Source: Caldilineaceae bacterium (GTDB lineage Bacteria > Chloroflexota > Anaerolineae > Caldilineales > Caldilineaceae). Taken from it: DNA of 64,000 nt. Made by a program: the position numbers and the translations under genes. The notes below the pieces were generated by a model, which was given only the letters and a program-made list of their open reading frames with translations, did no database searches and had not been told where the DNA came from. The DNA lies in NCBI GenBank assembly GCA_026645575.1, contig JAPKMW010000013.1, forward strand, positions 1-64,000. Reading direction: 5' to 3'. Within the stretch, counting starts at the first letter, position 1. Every line of letters starts with the position of its first letter. Positions 44,201-52,487 of this stretch are shown piece after piece.

Positions 44201-45159
44201 GGAACATTGACCGAAGTCGGGTCGCTGCCAACAATCTGGACGGCGCCGGTGGGTAGGTCCGTATCCGTCACATCGACAAGCGTGACGCCGGCGGGGACGG
44301 TGGCGGTGAAGTAGCCGTTGCTGTCGGTGGTGACAATAAAGGTCGTGCCGACGCTGGTGGTGATGACCACGCTCACGCCATTTAGCCCTTCGCTGCCGTC
44401 TTGCGTATCGTCATTGTTGACATCCAGGAAGACCGTGCCGGTCAGCGTGCCGGTCAGCAGACTATCCGTGTCGGTGCTGCTGTTGTCCGCGGGATTGGGA
44501 TCGGTCGTATCAACCGGCGGCGTAATCGTCGCCGTGTTGACCAGACTGCCGGTGGCCGTCCAGTCGGTCAGCGCGATCAGCGTAAAGGTGGCGACACCGT
44601 TAACCGCCAGATCGACGGTCGTGTTGATGTCGTCTGTGCCGATGCTAGGGCTGTTACAACTGGAGCCAGTTGTCGCGGCACAACTCCAGGTCGCGCTGGC
44701 AATGGCCGTGGGCAAGGTATCGGCAACCACGGCATCGCTGACGGCGCTCGGCCCGGCATTGCTCACCACAATGGTATAGATGAGGGACGTGCCGGGGACA
44801 ACCGCCGTGATGCCGTCGCTCTTCGTGATTTGCAGGTCCGCCACTGAGTTAACGGTGGTGGTCTGCACGGCGGTGTTGTTGACCGTGTTCGGGTCGCTGG
44901 TGGTGCTGCCGACGCTCACCGTGTTGGTGATGGTGCCGGCCGGGAGCGGCGCAAAGAGATTAGCCGCGTAAGGAGCGGTGGGGGCGCTGGCCCAGCCTGT
45001 GGCTGCGTTGCTCGCCTGCGCCAGTCCATCAGCCGCAGCAAAGGCTGGCGCTGATGGGAAAATCATGGCAAAAACGAGTATGAGCCGACAAAGATGGCGC
45101 ACAAGACGCCCGCTCGCGGCAAGCGTAAAGCGCTTCCGTGGCGGTTGGTATTCAGACAT
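41230..45159 (-). CDS. Giant secreted protein: DUF11, seven SdrD_B/Cna_B-like repeats, two DUF11
   Basis: A 1309-residue exported protein. A basic N-terminus and signal peptide (ILVFAMIFPSAPAFA) is followed by a DUF11 domain (about 90-235; LIYTIVVSNAGPSAVSDAVV), seven B-type repeats of about 100-110 residues (about 236-960) with loops such as FQDTNGDGDQDLGEPD, YIDEDGDGIYTPGTD, WLDLNGDGVQDANEPG, WRDRDGDGVQDGGEPG and YEDVNQNGSYDAGTD, and two further DUF11 domains (to about 1190). It ends in a Ala/Pro/Ser-rich tail with no hydrophobic anchor or LPxTG. Repeats two and six, and four and five, are the closest pairs, showing internal duplication. The calcium loops suggest a rod that stiffens with calcium. 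The neighbour to the left carries the same modules. Confidence 0.85.
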   Translation of the reverse strand: MSEYQPPRKRFTLAASGRLVRHLCRLILVFAMIFPSAPAFAAADGLAQASNAATGWASAPTAPYAANLFAPLPAGTITNTVSVGSTTSDPNTVNNTAVQTTTVNSVADLQITKSDGITAVVPGTSLIYTIVVSNAGPSAVSDAVVADTLPTAIASATWSCAATTGSSCNSPSIGTDDINTTVDLAVNGVATFTLIALTDWTATGSLVNTATITPPVDTTDPNPADNSSTDTDSLLTGTLTGTVFLDVNNDDTQDGSEGLNGVSVVITTSVGTTFIVTTDSNGYFTATVPAGVTLVDVTDTDLPTGAVQIVGSDPTSVNVPAGGSASDSNGYELQGDVYGHLFQDTNGDGDQDLGEPDLANVDVVITDSFGVPQTVTTDANGNYTATVPIGNATGLTDTVTVDVDESTLPTGAVQTAGTDPESVTVTSGASTDAGDDGYQIQGIVAGVIYIDEDGDGIYTPGTDTPLENITIVITDSNGVPYTVVTDASGAYSLTVPAGDTIVDIDDSDPDLPSGVVLTGGSTDPTTVTVPGGGTATDDTGYVQYSTIGDRLWLDLNGDGVQDANEPGLADVVVELTQPDGSVLTAITGPAGYYNFSGLVPGRYTVTVDISTLPAGVSQTWDRDGSNDHETVLTISSNNAITDADFGYQGDSAIGDLVWRDRDGDGVQDGGEPGLSGVVITLTMESGWVVTTTTDGLGAYSFAGLIPGTYTVTVDSSTLPVGAVQTTDRDSTLDNETVVTLAASTAVDDADFGYQRQGEVTGHIFQDTNGDGDQDAGEPDLANITVVITDSMSFTQSVTTDANGNYTATVVIDSSTALTDTILVDVDESSLPGSGWTQTAGSDPDSVTVTAGASTDAGDDGYQQLGVVEGTVYEDVNQNGSYDAGTDMALVGIDVLITDSNGFTYTVTTDSAGYFSQTVPVGNTTVTVDDAGIASVNPNLMLANGATDPQTVTVPAAGVGTTNFPYVEPLVIDKDAVTPTVIAGTQVTYTIVVRNLGAYTLTNVTVSDTLPVSFTYASSSLAAVSANRTSSVDPTLGDATPTWGAWSLYPGGAVTITFAADVASSVTPATYDNTAYATSNEADQVDDQGATAEDTNTPTGADPESDEDVTVTTQADLGVIKSDTPDPVAAGGTLTYTIVVTNYGPSDAQNVVITDTLPADVAFVAAPGCTLTGSDVVCNLGTIVNGSSKSIIIVVTVDPDLLVAAADTGPAIVQAPVEDAAVSSGEQPMTALSPALAPTFNAAVATAPPAENLVAADDDATVAQANATATSAAAQLSPQQGRSPQTMGNNSSPGASRSSVANRAGPPDLT

Positions 45160-45286
45160 AGAGGCGATCCTTTGTTGATTCAGTGGTTGTATGAAACGAC
45201 AAGCAAAACATTTTGTGATTAATTCCTTTTTGTAAGCAGTATTTATGCAAAAATAGTATTTTATAAAAGAAGTTGTGATCGGTTCT

Positions 45287-45418
45287 GACCCCTCCCTTTT
45301 GGCATAGGGTGCGCCACTTGAGGCGCCGCCAACCCGCCCCAGCGTGGGGAGGGAACCGTTACATCACCAGCGGCGACCACGGCTCCTCCCTCGCCCGGGG
45401 GAGGTTGGGAGGGGGTCC
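45287..45418. repeat. CCCTCCC/GGGAGGG imperfect palindrome
   Basis: GACCCCTCCC at the left pairs with GGGAGGGGGTC at the right; the interior includes GGGAGGGAACCGTT, the complement of AACGGTTCCCTCCC inside the element at 11480-11590. It sits between two surface-protein genes and is probably of the same MITE-like family. No clear target-site duplication was found here. Confidence 0.6.
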
Positions 45419-45434
45419 ATAGCGATCACCTGGT

Positions 45435-48400
45435 TTATGTTGATTCATCATGCTCTGCCTCCCATTGATGATCGCCCCAACCGTTCTGCGTCGGTGGCTC
45501 ACGTTGTGCTGCCACCAACAGTAAGGGCCAGGCAAACGCAAGGCGGTTTTCGCGGTATGGTGCAAAGTGTTCGGTCAGATAGGGATCAACAACCACCACA
45601 ATGGTGACTGTTACCGTCGCGTCTGCCGCGATTGTGCCCAAGTTACAAAACACTTGCGTTGCGGTTGCTGTGCAGCTTGCGCTTGCCGATTGAAAGCTAG
45701 TCCCCGTTGCCAATGTATCCGTGATGACCACATTCTGGGCGTCGCTGGGACCGCTATTGGTGACGATAATGGTATAGGTTAAGGTTGAACCGGCGGTAAT
45801 GGGATCGACCATGTCGTTTTTGGTGACGACAAGGGCAGCCACTGTCTGTACCGTCACATCTTCGTCATCAATTGGGTCGGCGGCATAGGGGGTATGCGTA
45901 TCTTGCCCGACCGCGCCGTTGTCATCGACCAGCCCCGTTTCGTCGCTGGTGGCATAGGCGGTATTGTCACGAACCCCGGCGGTGGCGTTGCTCAGGACAT
46001 CGGCAGTGAAGGTAATCGTGACGGCGCCGCCTGGCGTCATGTCCCATTGGCCCCAGCGTACCGTGGTGGCGCCGCTGGTTGGGTTGCTGGTTGCCGTACG
46101 GCTCGCCCCAACTTGGCTAATCGTGCTGCTGGCATAGGTAAAGCTGACCGGCAAGGTATCTGAAATGACCACATTGGTCAGGGGATCAGCACCTATGTTG
46201 CGCACGACAATCGTGTAGGTGACTCCTTCGCCGGCAATCACCGTGGGCGTTACGGCATCCTTGTCAATGAGTAGGGGTGTTACATAGGCAAAATCGGCGG
46301 TGGCCACGCCGCCTAACGGCACCGTTACCGACCTCGGATCGACAAAGCCATTTTCCAGCATAACGGTTGCCGGTAAGTCGTCGCCGTTCACGGCAATCGT
46401 CACGGCACCGACGGCCACGGTCTGGCTGTAGTACCCATTGCTATCGGTGGTCACAGGATAGGTGATGCCATTGCTATCGGTAATGACCAGCGTGACGGCA
46501 GTGAGCGGTGTATCGATGGTGCTGCTATACGTGCCGTCGGCGTCAACATCCAGGAAGAGGATGCCTTCAACCGCCCCGACCGGTTGATAGCCAAAATCGG
46601 CGGTTGTGACTTGTTGACCGGCTGTCAGGGTTAGGGACAAGGGCATATTGTTGGTTGTCGTAGCGTAACCGGCCGGTAATGTACTGGTGGCGACCGTTAC
46701 GGTATAGGCGCCGGCGGCCAAATTCGCAAAGTGATAAAAGCCACTGCTGTCGGTTGTTGTCGTTGTCACCACATTGCTTGGCAAGGTCAGGCTGATCACC
46801 ACGCCGGCAAGACCTGGCTCGCCTGCCTGATAGAGACCATCGCCATTGGTGTCGTGCCAAACCAGGTCGCCAATGCTGCCGCTCAAGGTGGTGAGGGACG
46901 TGCTGGCCTGGGCTGCGGGGACACTATCCCCATTTTCATCGACGGCGGCGCTAAGATCGGCCTGGTTGGTGGTGGGATCGCAACCGGAAGCCACGGTAAA
47001 GGTGACAAGCACATTGGTAGAGAGTCCAACGGCCAGCGGGCCAACATTATCCCACAGCACCACCCCATTGCCGGCGGCTGATGCGGCGGGCGTGGCTGCC
47101 GTATAGGTCAGACAACCGGCGCTATAGTTGTCACTGAGCGGCAGGCTGGTCAGCGCTGTCGATCCTGTGTTGGTAATGGCAATCTGGAAGCGCACCGTTT
47201 CGCCCACTTCGGGATCGCCGCCGACGGGGGTAAGTTGCGTCTTGCTCACACTGACTCCCGGCTCCGTTGTTGTCACATTGGCTGTGACCGGGCCGGCAGA
47301 TACGTTTTGACTGTCTTGATCGACGGCTGTAACCGTGGCTGAGTTTGTCGCCGGGGCACAAGCTTCTGTCACCGTGAAGTAGACGCTAATCGTTTTGTTT
47401 GCGCCGGACGTAAGGGGGCCAACACTCCACTGGATGGTCGGCGCGGCAACGCTGCTCGGCGTGACACTGGCCGATTGATAGCTGAGACAACTGCTGGGGA
47501 AAGTGTCCACCACGGTCACGGTGTCTAAGGTGGTTGACCCCGGATTGCCGACGACCAGGTCGAAGCGCACGGTTTCGCCGATAACAGCAATTCCGTCAGA
47601 CGGCGTCAACCGTGCTTTGGACAGACTGACAGCCGGCGTTGCCGTGCTGATCATGGCGCTGTCACCTGAGGTGTCTGAGGTGTCATTGGGATCGGTATAC
47701 GTGACGCTCAACGTTGTCCCCGCCGGCGCATAGAGTGTGCCATTGTTAGCGGAACCCAGCGTACTGCTGCTGGATGGGATACAGACGGTGAAGATGCCTG
47801 TATTCACCCCGGTTTCGGTCAGCGTTACCAGTTCACTGTCACCCCCGGCGCCGGTAATCGTCGCCGTAATGGTCTCGGCTACCCCTGCATCCTGGTTCTG
47901 ATCCAGGTCGGTGATCCGCACACAGATTGATGCATTGGCACTGTATGTAGTGGTTGAGGAGCCATTATTGCCCGTGGTAAACTCGCTGATGCTGGGGGTG
48001 CCGGTGTCTTGGTAGTTGACATTGAAGGTGGTGCTGGCCTGGTCTGTGATCGCATCGACGCCTGTTTCATAGCCTTCATGCGCCGTAATTGCCACCTGAT
48101 ATTGGCCCTGGCGCGTCGAGGTTGTCCAGGCATATTCAAACGTTTTGGTGCAACCAGCAGTGGCAACCGCACTGGTCAAGGATTGGGTTGTCATGCTGCC
48201 GGTTGGGTCGGTGATGGCTACGTCCAACTGGCGAATATCATCGACGCCAAAGGGATCGCTCACCGTTGCGCGGACATAGACTGTCTGCCCATTGGTCGTT
48301 CCCGTGAGCAAGGCGCCGTCAGGGTAAGCGGCGTCGTAAATGCCGAAGTTGGTGATGTCGATCACGGTCGTGGTCGGTAACTGAAGCTTCGAGGGTTTGG

Positions 48401-51400
48401 TCGTACTATCATATTGGATCGCAAATGTGACGCCCGATTGGCTGTTGGTCACTTCCAACACAACGGCTTGACCCGCAGGGATGGTGACATTGCCGGCGAG
48501 CGCACCGGTCCAAGTCAGTGTACCCGCGCCGCTATCATAGGTGGGATTGGTTAAGGTCGCAAAGGTTGTTGTCCCATATTTAAGCACGGCGGTAATGGCC
48601 GGCGTCGTTGGCATGGCGCCGCTGCTGACATTGACATAGGTGGTAACACTGACTGCGCCACCAGCAGGTAGGGCGAGTTCGCTGCATAAAGCTGGTGTCT
48701 GGGTAAAGGCGGCCGTGGGATTGGCGGTGGCCGGTTTAATGGCAACGGCGCCAAGGGCATACTGGTTTGTCGAGACCCAACTCCACGACATGGTGACTGT
48801 ACTGGCGCCCGCTTCGGTGCTGCTACCGCCGGCCACGAAACCGGAGCTATTGTCCGTCCAGCGGGCCGTTTGTCCAGCGCCGGCGCTGGGCGAAACGTTA
48901 TCGCCGCTTTCGCGATCAATGCCAATCACATCAAAGACTAACTCATTCGCCGCAGAGCTGACATTCAAGCTGGCGCTCGTCGCGCCGCCGCCGGGGCCGC
49001 TTACGTCACCGGCGCTGGTCGAGACAAACGTTCCTAGCGGCGTCGTTTGATCCACGCCGGTAAAGGTCGTAACGCCAGCATAGACGGGTCTGGCCGCCGC
49101 CAACGTAACCACAACGCTGTTGCTGCCGGAAGGTGGGTTCAGTAAGCGATAAATGTAACTACGCACGCGTGTCCCTGGCTCCACCACGGTACCCACTTGG
49201 GTCAAGGCGGTTCCGCCATAGGTCACACTGCTCACTGTGCCGGCATTGTTGCCAGTGGATGTGCTGGCGCCAACGACAACAGCCACCAGCATCAAGCGAT
49301 TCGACCCTGTCCCCGTTGTATGGGCAAAGGTCAAACTAGAAGCAGAGGTTGACACGTTCTTTGTCGTTGCATCAACCGCAATCGCGCCACTGCCGCTGCT
49401 TAGGGCGCTCGTTGCCGCCGTTGAGCTATCACCAGTTTCGCCAGGATGGTTGCGGTCTAGATCTTGATCCGGCGAACCGCTGCCGTCGGCGCTCAAATAC
49501 AGGGGCTTGGTCAATGATGGCACACTGAGTTGTGCGCTGTCACTACAGGTGTCACTATACAATACATCGGTATGGCTGACGGCCAGGGTATCGCCGGCCA
49601 ACGCCTTGAGGATGCCATCTTCAATGCCGCCGCCACTGGTAATCGAAGCGGGCAGCGAACCGCTGAAAATCCCACTACTAACCGTGGTCTCCGTCAGTGT
49701 CACTGTCTCGCGATCGCCGGTCGCACTATTTTGCACCAACACCGTGAGACTTTCCGCTGTACCGGCGTCGAAGTTTTGATCGCCGTCATCGAGCTTGAGG
49801 TAGATCGTATCATTTTCGGCATAAACGGTGACCGGAGTGCCGCTGCTGTTGGTAAAGTCCAGTGTGCATTGGGTCAGGCTGCCGGTATCGATGGGGGTGA
49901 CGGCCTCCGCCACATAAGTCTCACCGCCGGCACTGACCGAGACCCGATTCACCAGACTGTTGTAGACCGGTGGGTAACTATTGGTGGTGGCGCGGAAGGT
50001 GAGCACCACTGAGCCGCCGACCGCCAAGTTGCCGATATTTAACCCGCCCTCGTCCAGCGGAAAAGCGGTCGCGGGTGTGCTGTTATCGGCCACGGAGGTG
50101 TTATTAAACTCGGTGCTATTGGCCACATAGGTGGTGTTCGTGGGCACGGTGTCGGTGATGACGGTGTTAAAGAGGGTCACTGCGCCAAGATTCTTCACCG
50201 TAATCGTATAGGCGACGGTGTCCGTGGGATCAATCTTGGTATTGCTGTTGTTGTCAACGACCAGGGCGGCTGTCTTGACCACCACCGGTTGTGGCAAGGG
50301 CAACAGCGTATAGCCGACATCCAAATACGGCGTGCCGGCGCTGGCTTTGCTGGGATCTTCCCCCCAGGCGCCACTAATGGTAACGCCATCGACCGTATAG
50401 ACGCGCATCCCGGTCTGATCTTTGTCCGGGTCATAAATTTGTTTGGATTCGAGCGCAGTCAACGTGTGGGCCACATCATATCGGCTGCCATCCGGGGCCG
50501 TGTTTGCGCCGGTGGTCAAGTCGCCATCATAATCAACATAGATCGTGGTCGGCGCTGTGGCGATGACCCAAATCGGACTACCGTTGCCGGAGGGCGGTGT
50601 CGTCCCGGTGCCCGGCGCCCACCCAACGGCAAAGGCGCTGGTCAGAAACGATTCGGTCATTAAGGTGTAGCCCCAATCATAGGTCTGATTAGCGCTACTG
50701 GTGCTGCTATCCATCGTACCAACGGCCAGAAAGGGCGCATCATCAGCGGTGTAAAAGTGGGCGCCGGAGAGCAGCGGCATCACAAAGCGATAGCTGCCTT
50801 TGGCCGGCACGTTGAAGCTGCCGCTGCTCGATTGGGTTTCATAATTGATGGTAATGGCGGCGCTTTGGTTTGGGTTGTAGAGAAACACATTGGCCGGATA
50901 ACTCGCTGAAGTTGTTCCCACCGGTGTGTAGTAACTGTCGCCCCATAAATCGGTGGGGGGCACCGCAAACCAGCGGGATTCGTAGGTGGAGCCGAGGTCG
51001 CCCGTGATCAAATCGACCTGCACTTCTTTGTTACTCGTGATTCGGGCATTGCTGGTCAAGTCACCAACCGTTGTTGAACTGACTTGATAGGATTGGCCCT
51101 CGCTCAGAGTCTGGGTGATGTCCACGGTCCCATCACCATTGCTGTCAATTTGCACACTGGTGTTATCTTCGGCCGCCATCACAAGCAGTGAAACATACTC
51201 AAACATATTGCTGGAACTGGCGTTGAGATCCTCGCCGATGGGCAAGCGAAAATCGGTTCCCCAGCGCGTGGTGTCCATCACTTCGACGGCATCGGCCAGC
51301 ACCGTGCCTGGACTGGTCGCCCAGGTTGATTTGGTGATTACAGCCACTTTGGTGGCGCCAATTTTGTCGCGACCATCGTAGCGGATCGTTGACGGGTTGC

Positions 51401-51827
51401 GCGGAATGGGAATGTCATTTTCCAGCGTAATGATTGTCCCGGCATCGAGCAGATCGCTGGGGATGCCGGGGGGCGCCCCGTTGGCCGCGTTGCCATCACC
51501 CCAGATCTGGGTCCCCCCCAGGTTACCGGCGCTATACAGATTGGTCGGATTGGCAATATCCGCGTCATAGCCATTCTCCCACTGGTCATAGTAGAGAATG
51601 GCGCCATCGGCGGTGATGGAAATGCCTGTGATCGTATGCATGGTTGCACCGGTGCCGCTGTAAATGGCCAAGAAAGAGGTGCGTACCTGATCTTCAGGCA
51701 GCGGCAAATAAAAGACTTGTACGGTTGCTGGATTGGCGGCGGCAGTGACCGTAAAACTGGCGAGGGTGACCGTCAACGCAAGACAGAGACTGAAGAGCGA
51801 GAGACGGCTCGACGGCAGAGATTTCAT
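45435..51827 (-). CDS. Giant secreted surface protein with unique head, DUF11 and SdrD_B domains
   Basis: About 2130 residues when started at MKSLPSSRLSLFSLCLALTV, where a signal peptide begins; an upstream start would add 34 residues. No good ribosome-binding site is visible for either. Residues about 30-540 form an unassigned beta-rich head (QVFYLPLPEDQVRTSFLAIY, later IYVDYDGDLTTGAN). After it come a DUF11 domain (TVAYTITVKNLGAVTLFNTV), a module seen twice (SLTVLVQNSATGDRETVTLT and ETITATITGAGGDSELVTLT), a lectin-like segment (ASSLTFAHTTGTGSNRLMLV), two DUF11 domains, two B-type repeats (WHDTNGDGLYQAGEPG and FLDVDADGTYSS) and two more DUF11 domains whose sequence closely matches the end of the neighbouring giant protein. 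The two genes thus share a duplicated C-terminal block. Function is inferred as cell-surface adhesion or sheath. Confidence 0.8.
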   Translation of the reverse strand: MKSLPSSRLSLFSLCLALTVTLASFTVTAAANPATVQVFYLPLPEDQVRTSFLAIYSGTGATMHTITGISITADGAILYYDQWENGYDADIANPTNLYSAGNLGGTQIWGDGNAANGAPPGIPSDLLDAGTIITLENDIPIPRNPSTIRYDGRDKIGATKVAVITKSTWATSPGTVLADAVEVMDTTRWGTDFRLPIGEDLNASSSNMFEYVSLLVMAAEDNTSVQIDSNGDGTVDITQTLSEGQSYQVSSTTVGDLTSNARITSNKEVQVDLITGDLGSTYESRWFAVPPTDLWGDSYYTPVGTTSASYPANVFLYNPNQSAAITINYETQSSSGSFNVPAKGSYRFVMPLLSGAHFYTADDAPFLAVGTMDSSTSSANQTYDWGYTLMTESFLTSAFAVGWAPGTGTTPPSGNGSPIWVIATAPTTIYVDYDGDLTTGANTAPDGSRYDVAHTLTALESKQIYDPDKDQTGMRVYTVDGVTISGAWGEDPSKASAGTPYLDVGYTLLPLPQPVVVKTAALVVDNNSNTKIDPTDTVAYTITVKNLGAVTLFNTVITDTVPTNTTYVANSTEFNNTSVADNSTPATAFPLDEGGLNIGNLAVGGSVVLTFRATTNSYPPVYNSLVNRVSVSAGGETYVAEAVTPIDTGSLTQCTLDFTNSSGTPVTVYAENDTIYLKLDDGDQNFDAGTAESLTVLVQNSATGDRETVTLTETTVSSGIFSGSLPASITSGGGIEDGILKALAGDTLAVSHTDVLYSDTCSDSAQLSVPSLTKPLYLSADGSGSPDQDLDRNHPGETGDSSTAATSALSSGSGAIAVDATTKNVSTSASSLTFAHTTGTGSNRLMLVAVVVGASTSTGNNAGTVSSVTYGGTALTQVGTVVEPGTRVRSYIYRLLNPPSGSNSVVVTLAAARPVYAGVTTFTGVDQTTPLGTFVSTSAGDVSGPGGGATSASLNVSSAANELVFDVIGIDRESGDNVSPSAGAGQTARWTDNSSGFVAGGSSTEAGASTVTMSWSWVSTNQYALGAVAIKPATANPTAAFTQTPALCSELALPAGGAVSVTTYVNVSSGAMPTTPAITAVLKYGTTTFATLTNPTYDSGAGTLTWTGALAGNVTIPAGQAVVLEVTNSQSGVTFAIQYDSTTKPSKLQLPTTTVIDITNFGIYDAAYPDGALLTGTTNGQTVYVRATVSDPFGVDDIRQLDVAITDPTGSMTTQSLTSAVATAGCTKTFEYAWTTSTRQGQYQVAITAHEGYETGVDAITDQASTTFNVNYQDTGTPSISEFTTGNNGSSTTTYSANASICVRITDLDQNQDAGVAETITATITGAGGDSELVTLTETGVNTGIFTVCIPSSSSTLGSANNGTLYAPAGTTLSVTYTDPNDTSDTSGDSAMISTATPAVSLSKARLTPSDGIAVIGETVRFDLVVGNPGSTTLDTVTVVDTFPSSCLSYQSASVTPSSVAAPTIQWSVGPLTSGANKTISVYFTVTEACAPATNSATVTAVDQDSQNVSAGPVTANVTTTEPGVSVSKTQLTPVGGDPEVGETVRFQIAITNTGSTALTSLPLSDNYSAGCLTYTAATPAASAAGNGVVLWDNVGPLAVGLSTNVLVTFTVASGCDPTTNQADLSAAVDENGDSVPAAQASTSLTTLSGSIGDLVWHDTNGDGLYQAGEPGLAGVVISLTLPSNVVTTTTTDSSGFYHFANLAAGAYTVTVATSTLPAGYATTTNNMPLSLTLTAGQQVTTADFGYQPVGAVEGILFLDVDADGTYSSTIDTPLTAVTLVITDSNGITYPVTTDSNGYYSQTVAVGAVTIAVNGDDLPATVMLENGFVDPRSVTVPLGGVATADFAYVTPLLIDKDAVTPTVIAGEGVTYTIVVRNIGADPLTNVVISDTLPVSFTYASSTISQVGASRTATSNPTSGATTVRWGQWDMTPGGAVTITFTADVLSNATAGVRDNTAYATSDETGLVDDNGAVGQDTHTPYAADPIDDEDVTVQTVAALVVTKNDMVDPITAGSTLTYTIIVTNSGPSDAQNVVITDTLATGTSFQSASASCTATATQVFCNLGTIAADATVTVTIVVVVDPYLTEHFAPYRENRLAFAWPLLLVAAQREPPTQNGWGDHQWEAEHDEST

Positions 51828-51929
51828 AAGTAAAGGGCTGACCTTCCTGGTAAAGATGGAAATGCGTGTCAGGCAACAATGAGCCACAAATAACAGCACA
51901 TATAAATGGAAAAATTGAATAATTTTCAT

Positions 51930-52487
51930 ATAAAAAAGATTTCAGTAAAAAACAGAAGGCCAAAAATCCTATTTTGCGGCAAAGAATCCTATGATTGGCG
52001 TTCCGCCATAAAAAATGTAAGTGGAAAATGTACGTCAACGTAGGGTTGGGCAAGCGACACGAAAAGCCACAACCAGTACAAGCGTTTAGACGGGTTTCAA
52101 TATTCCATTGAACAAATTCATCGTTGAAGGACGGTCATGGCAAGTTTTCGCGGCAGGCTCGAAGGTAGGTCGAGGGCTGGCAAAATCTGTAATAAAAACA
52201 TGAGTGACATCCATTAGGGCTTTGTCGGTAAACGGATTGTACAAGCAACAATGGTATGATTGTATAAGGGGTAGATATAAGATTCAATCAGTTATTTTAC
52301 GTATGTATCCTACAGTAATTGAATGATTGTAGGTTAACAGGGCAAAGTACAGGGGATGGTGGCTTGTAAGGAGAACTATTTCTTGAAAGCGCACTGACAA
52401 TCAGTAGACCCTACTGGCCTGCTTGCCGCCAGTCATGGACTGGCGGCAAGCGCGGACTGGCGGCAAGCGTTGTGGTTTACTGACAAC
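51930..52487. other. Long intergenic region upstream of the giant surface protein
   Basis: About 560 bases between minus-strand genes. An AT-rich stretch (51890-52025) upstream of the surface gene probably holds its promoter, though no clear pair of hexamers is seen. The right end has the palindrome at 52421-52469. No gene is visible. Confidence 0.55.
52421..52469. repeat. Palindrome of the GTCAyGGAC family with duplicated right arm
   Basis: A perfect 14-bp stem (GCTTGCCGCCAGTC with its complement) and loop ATG, followed by a second copy of the right arm (GGACTGGCGGCAAGCG at 52454-52469). It lies 20-60 bases past the stop of the helicase gene and may end its transcription. Confidence 0.85.
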
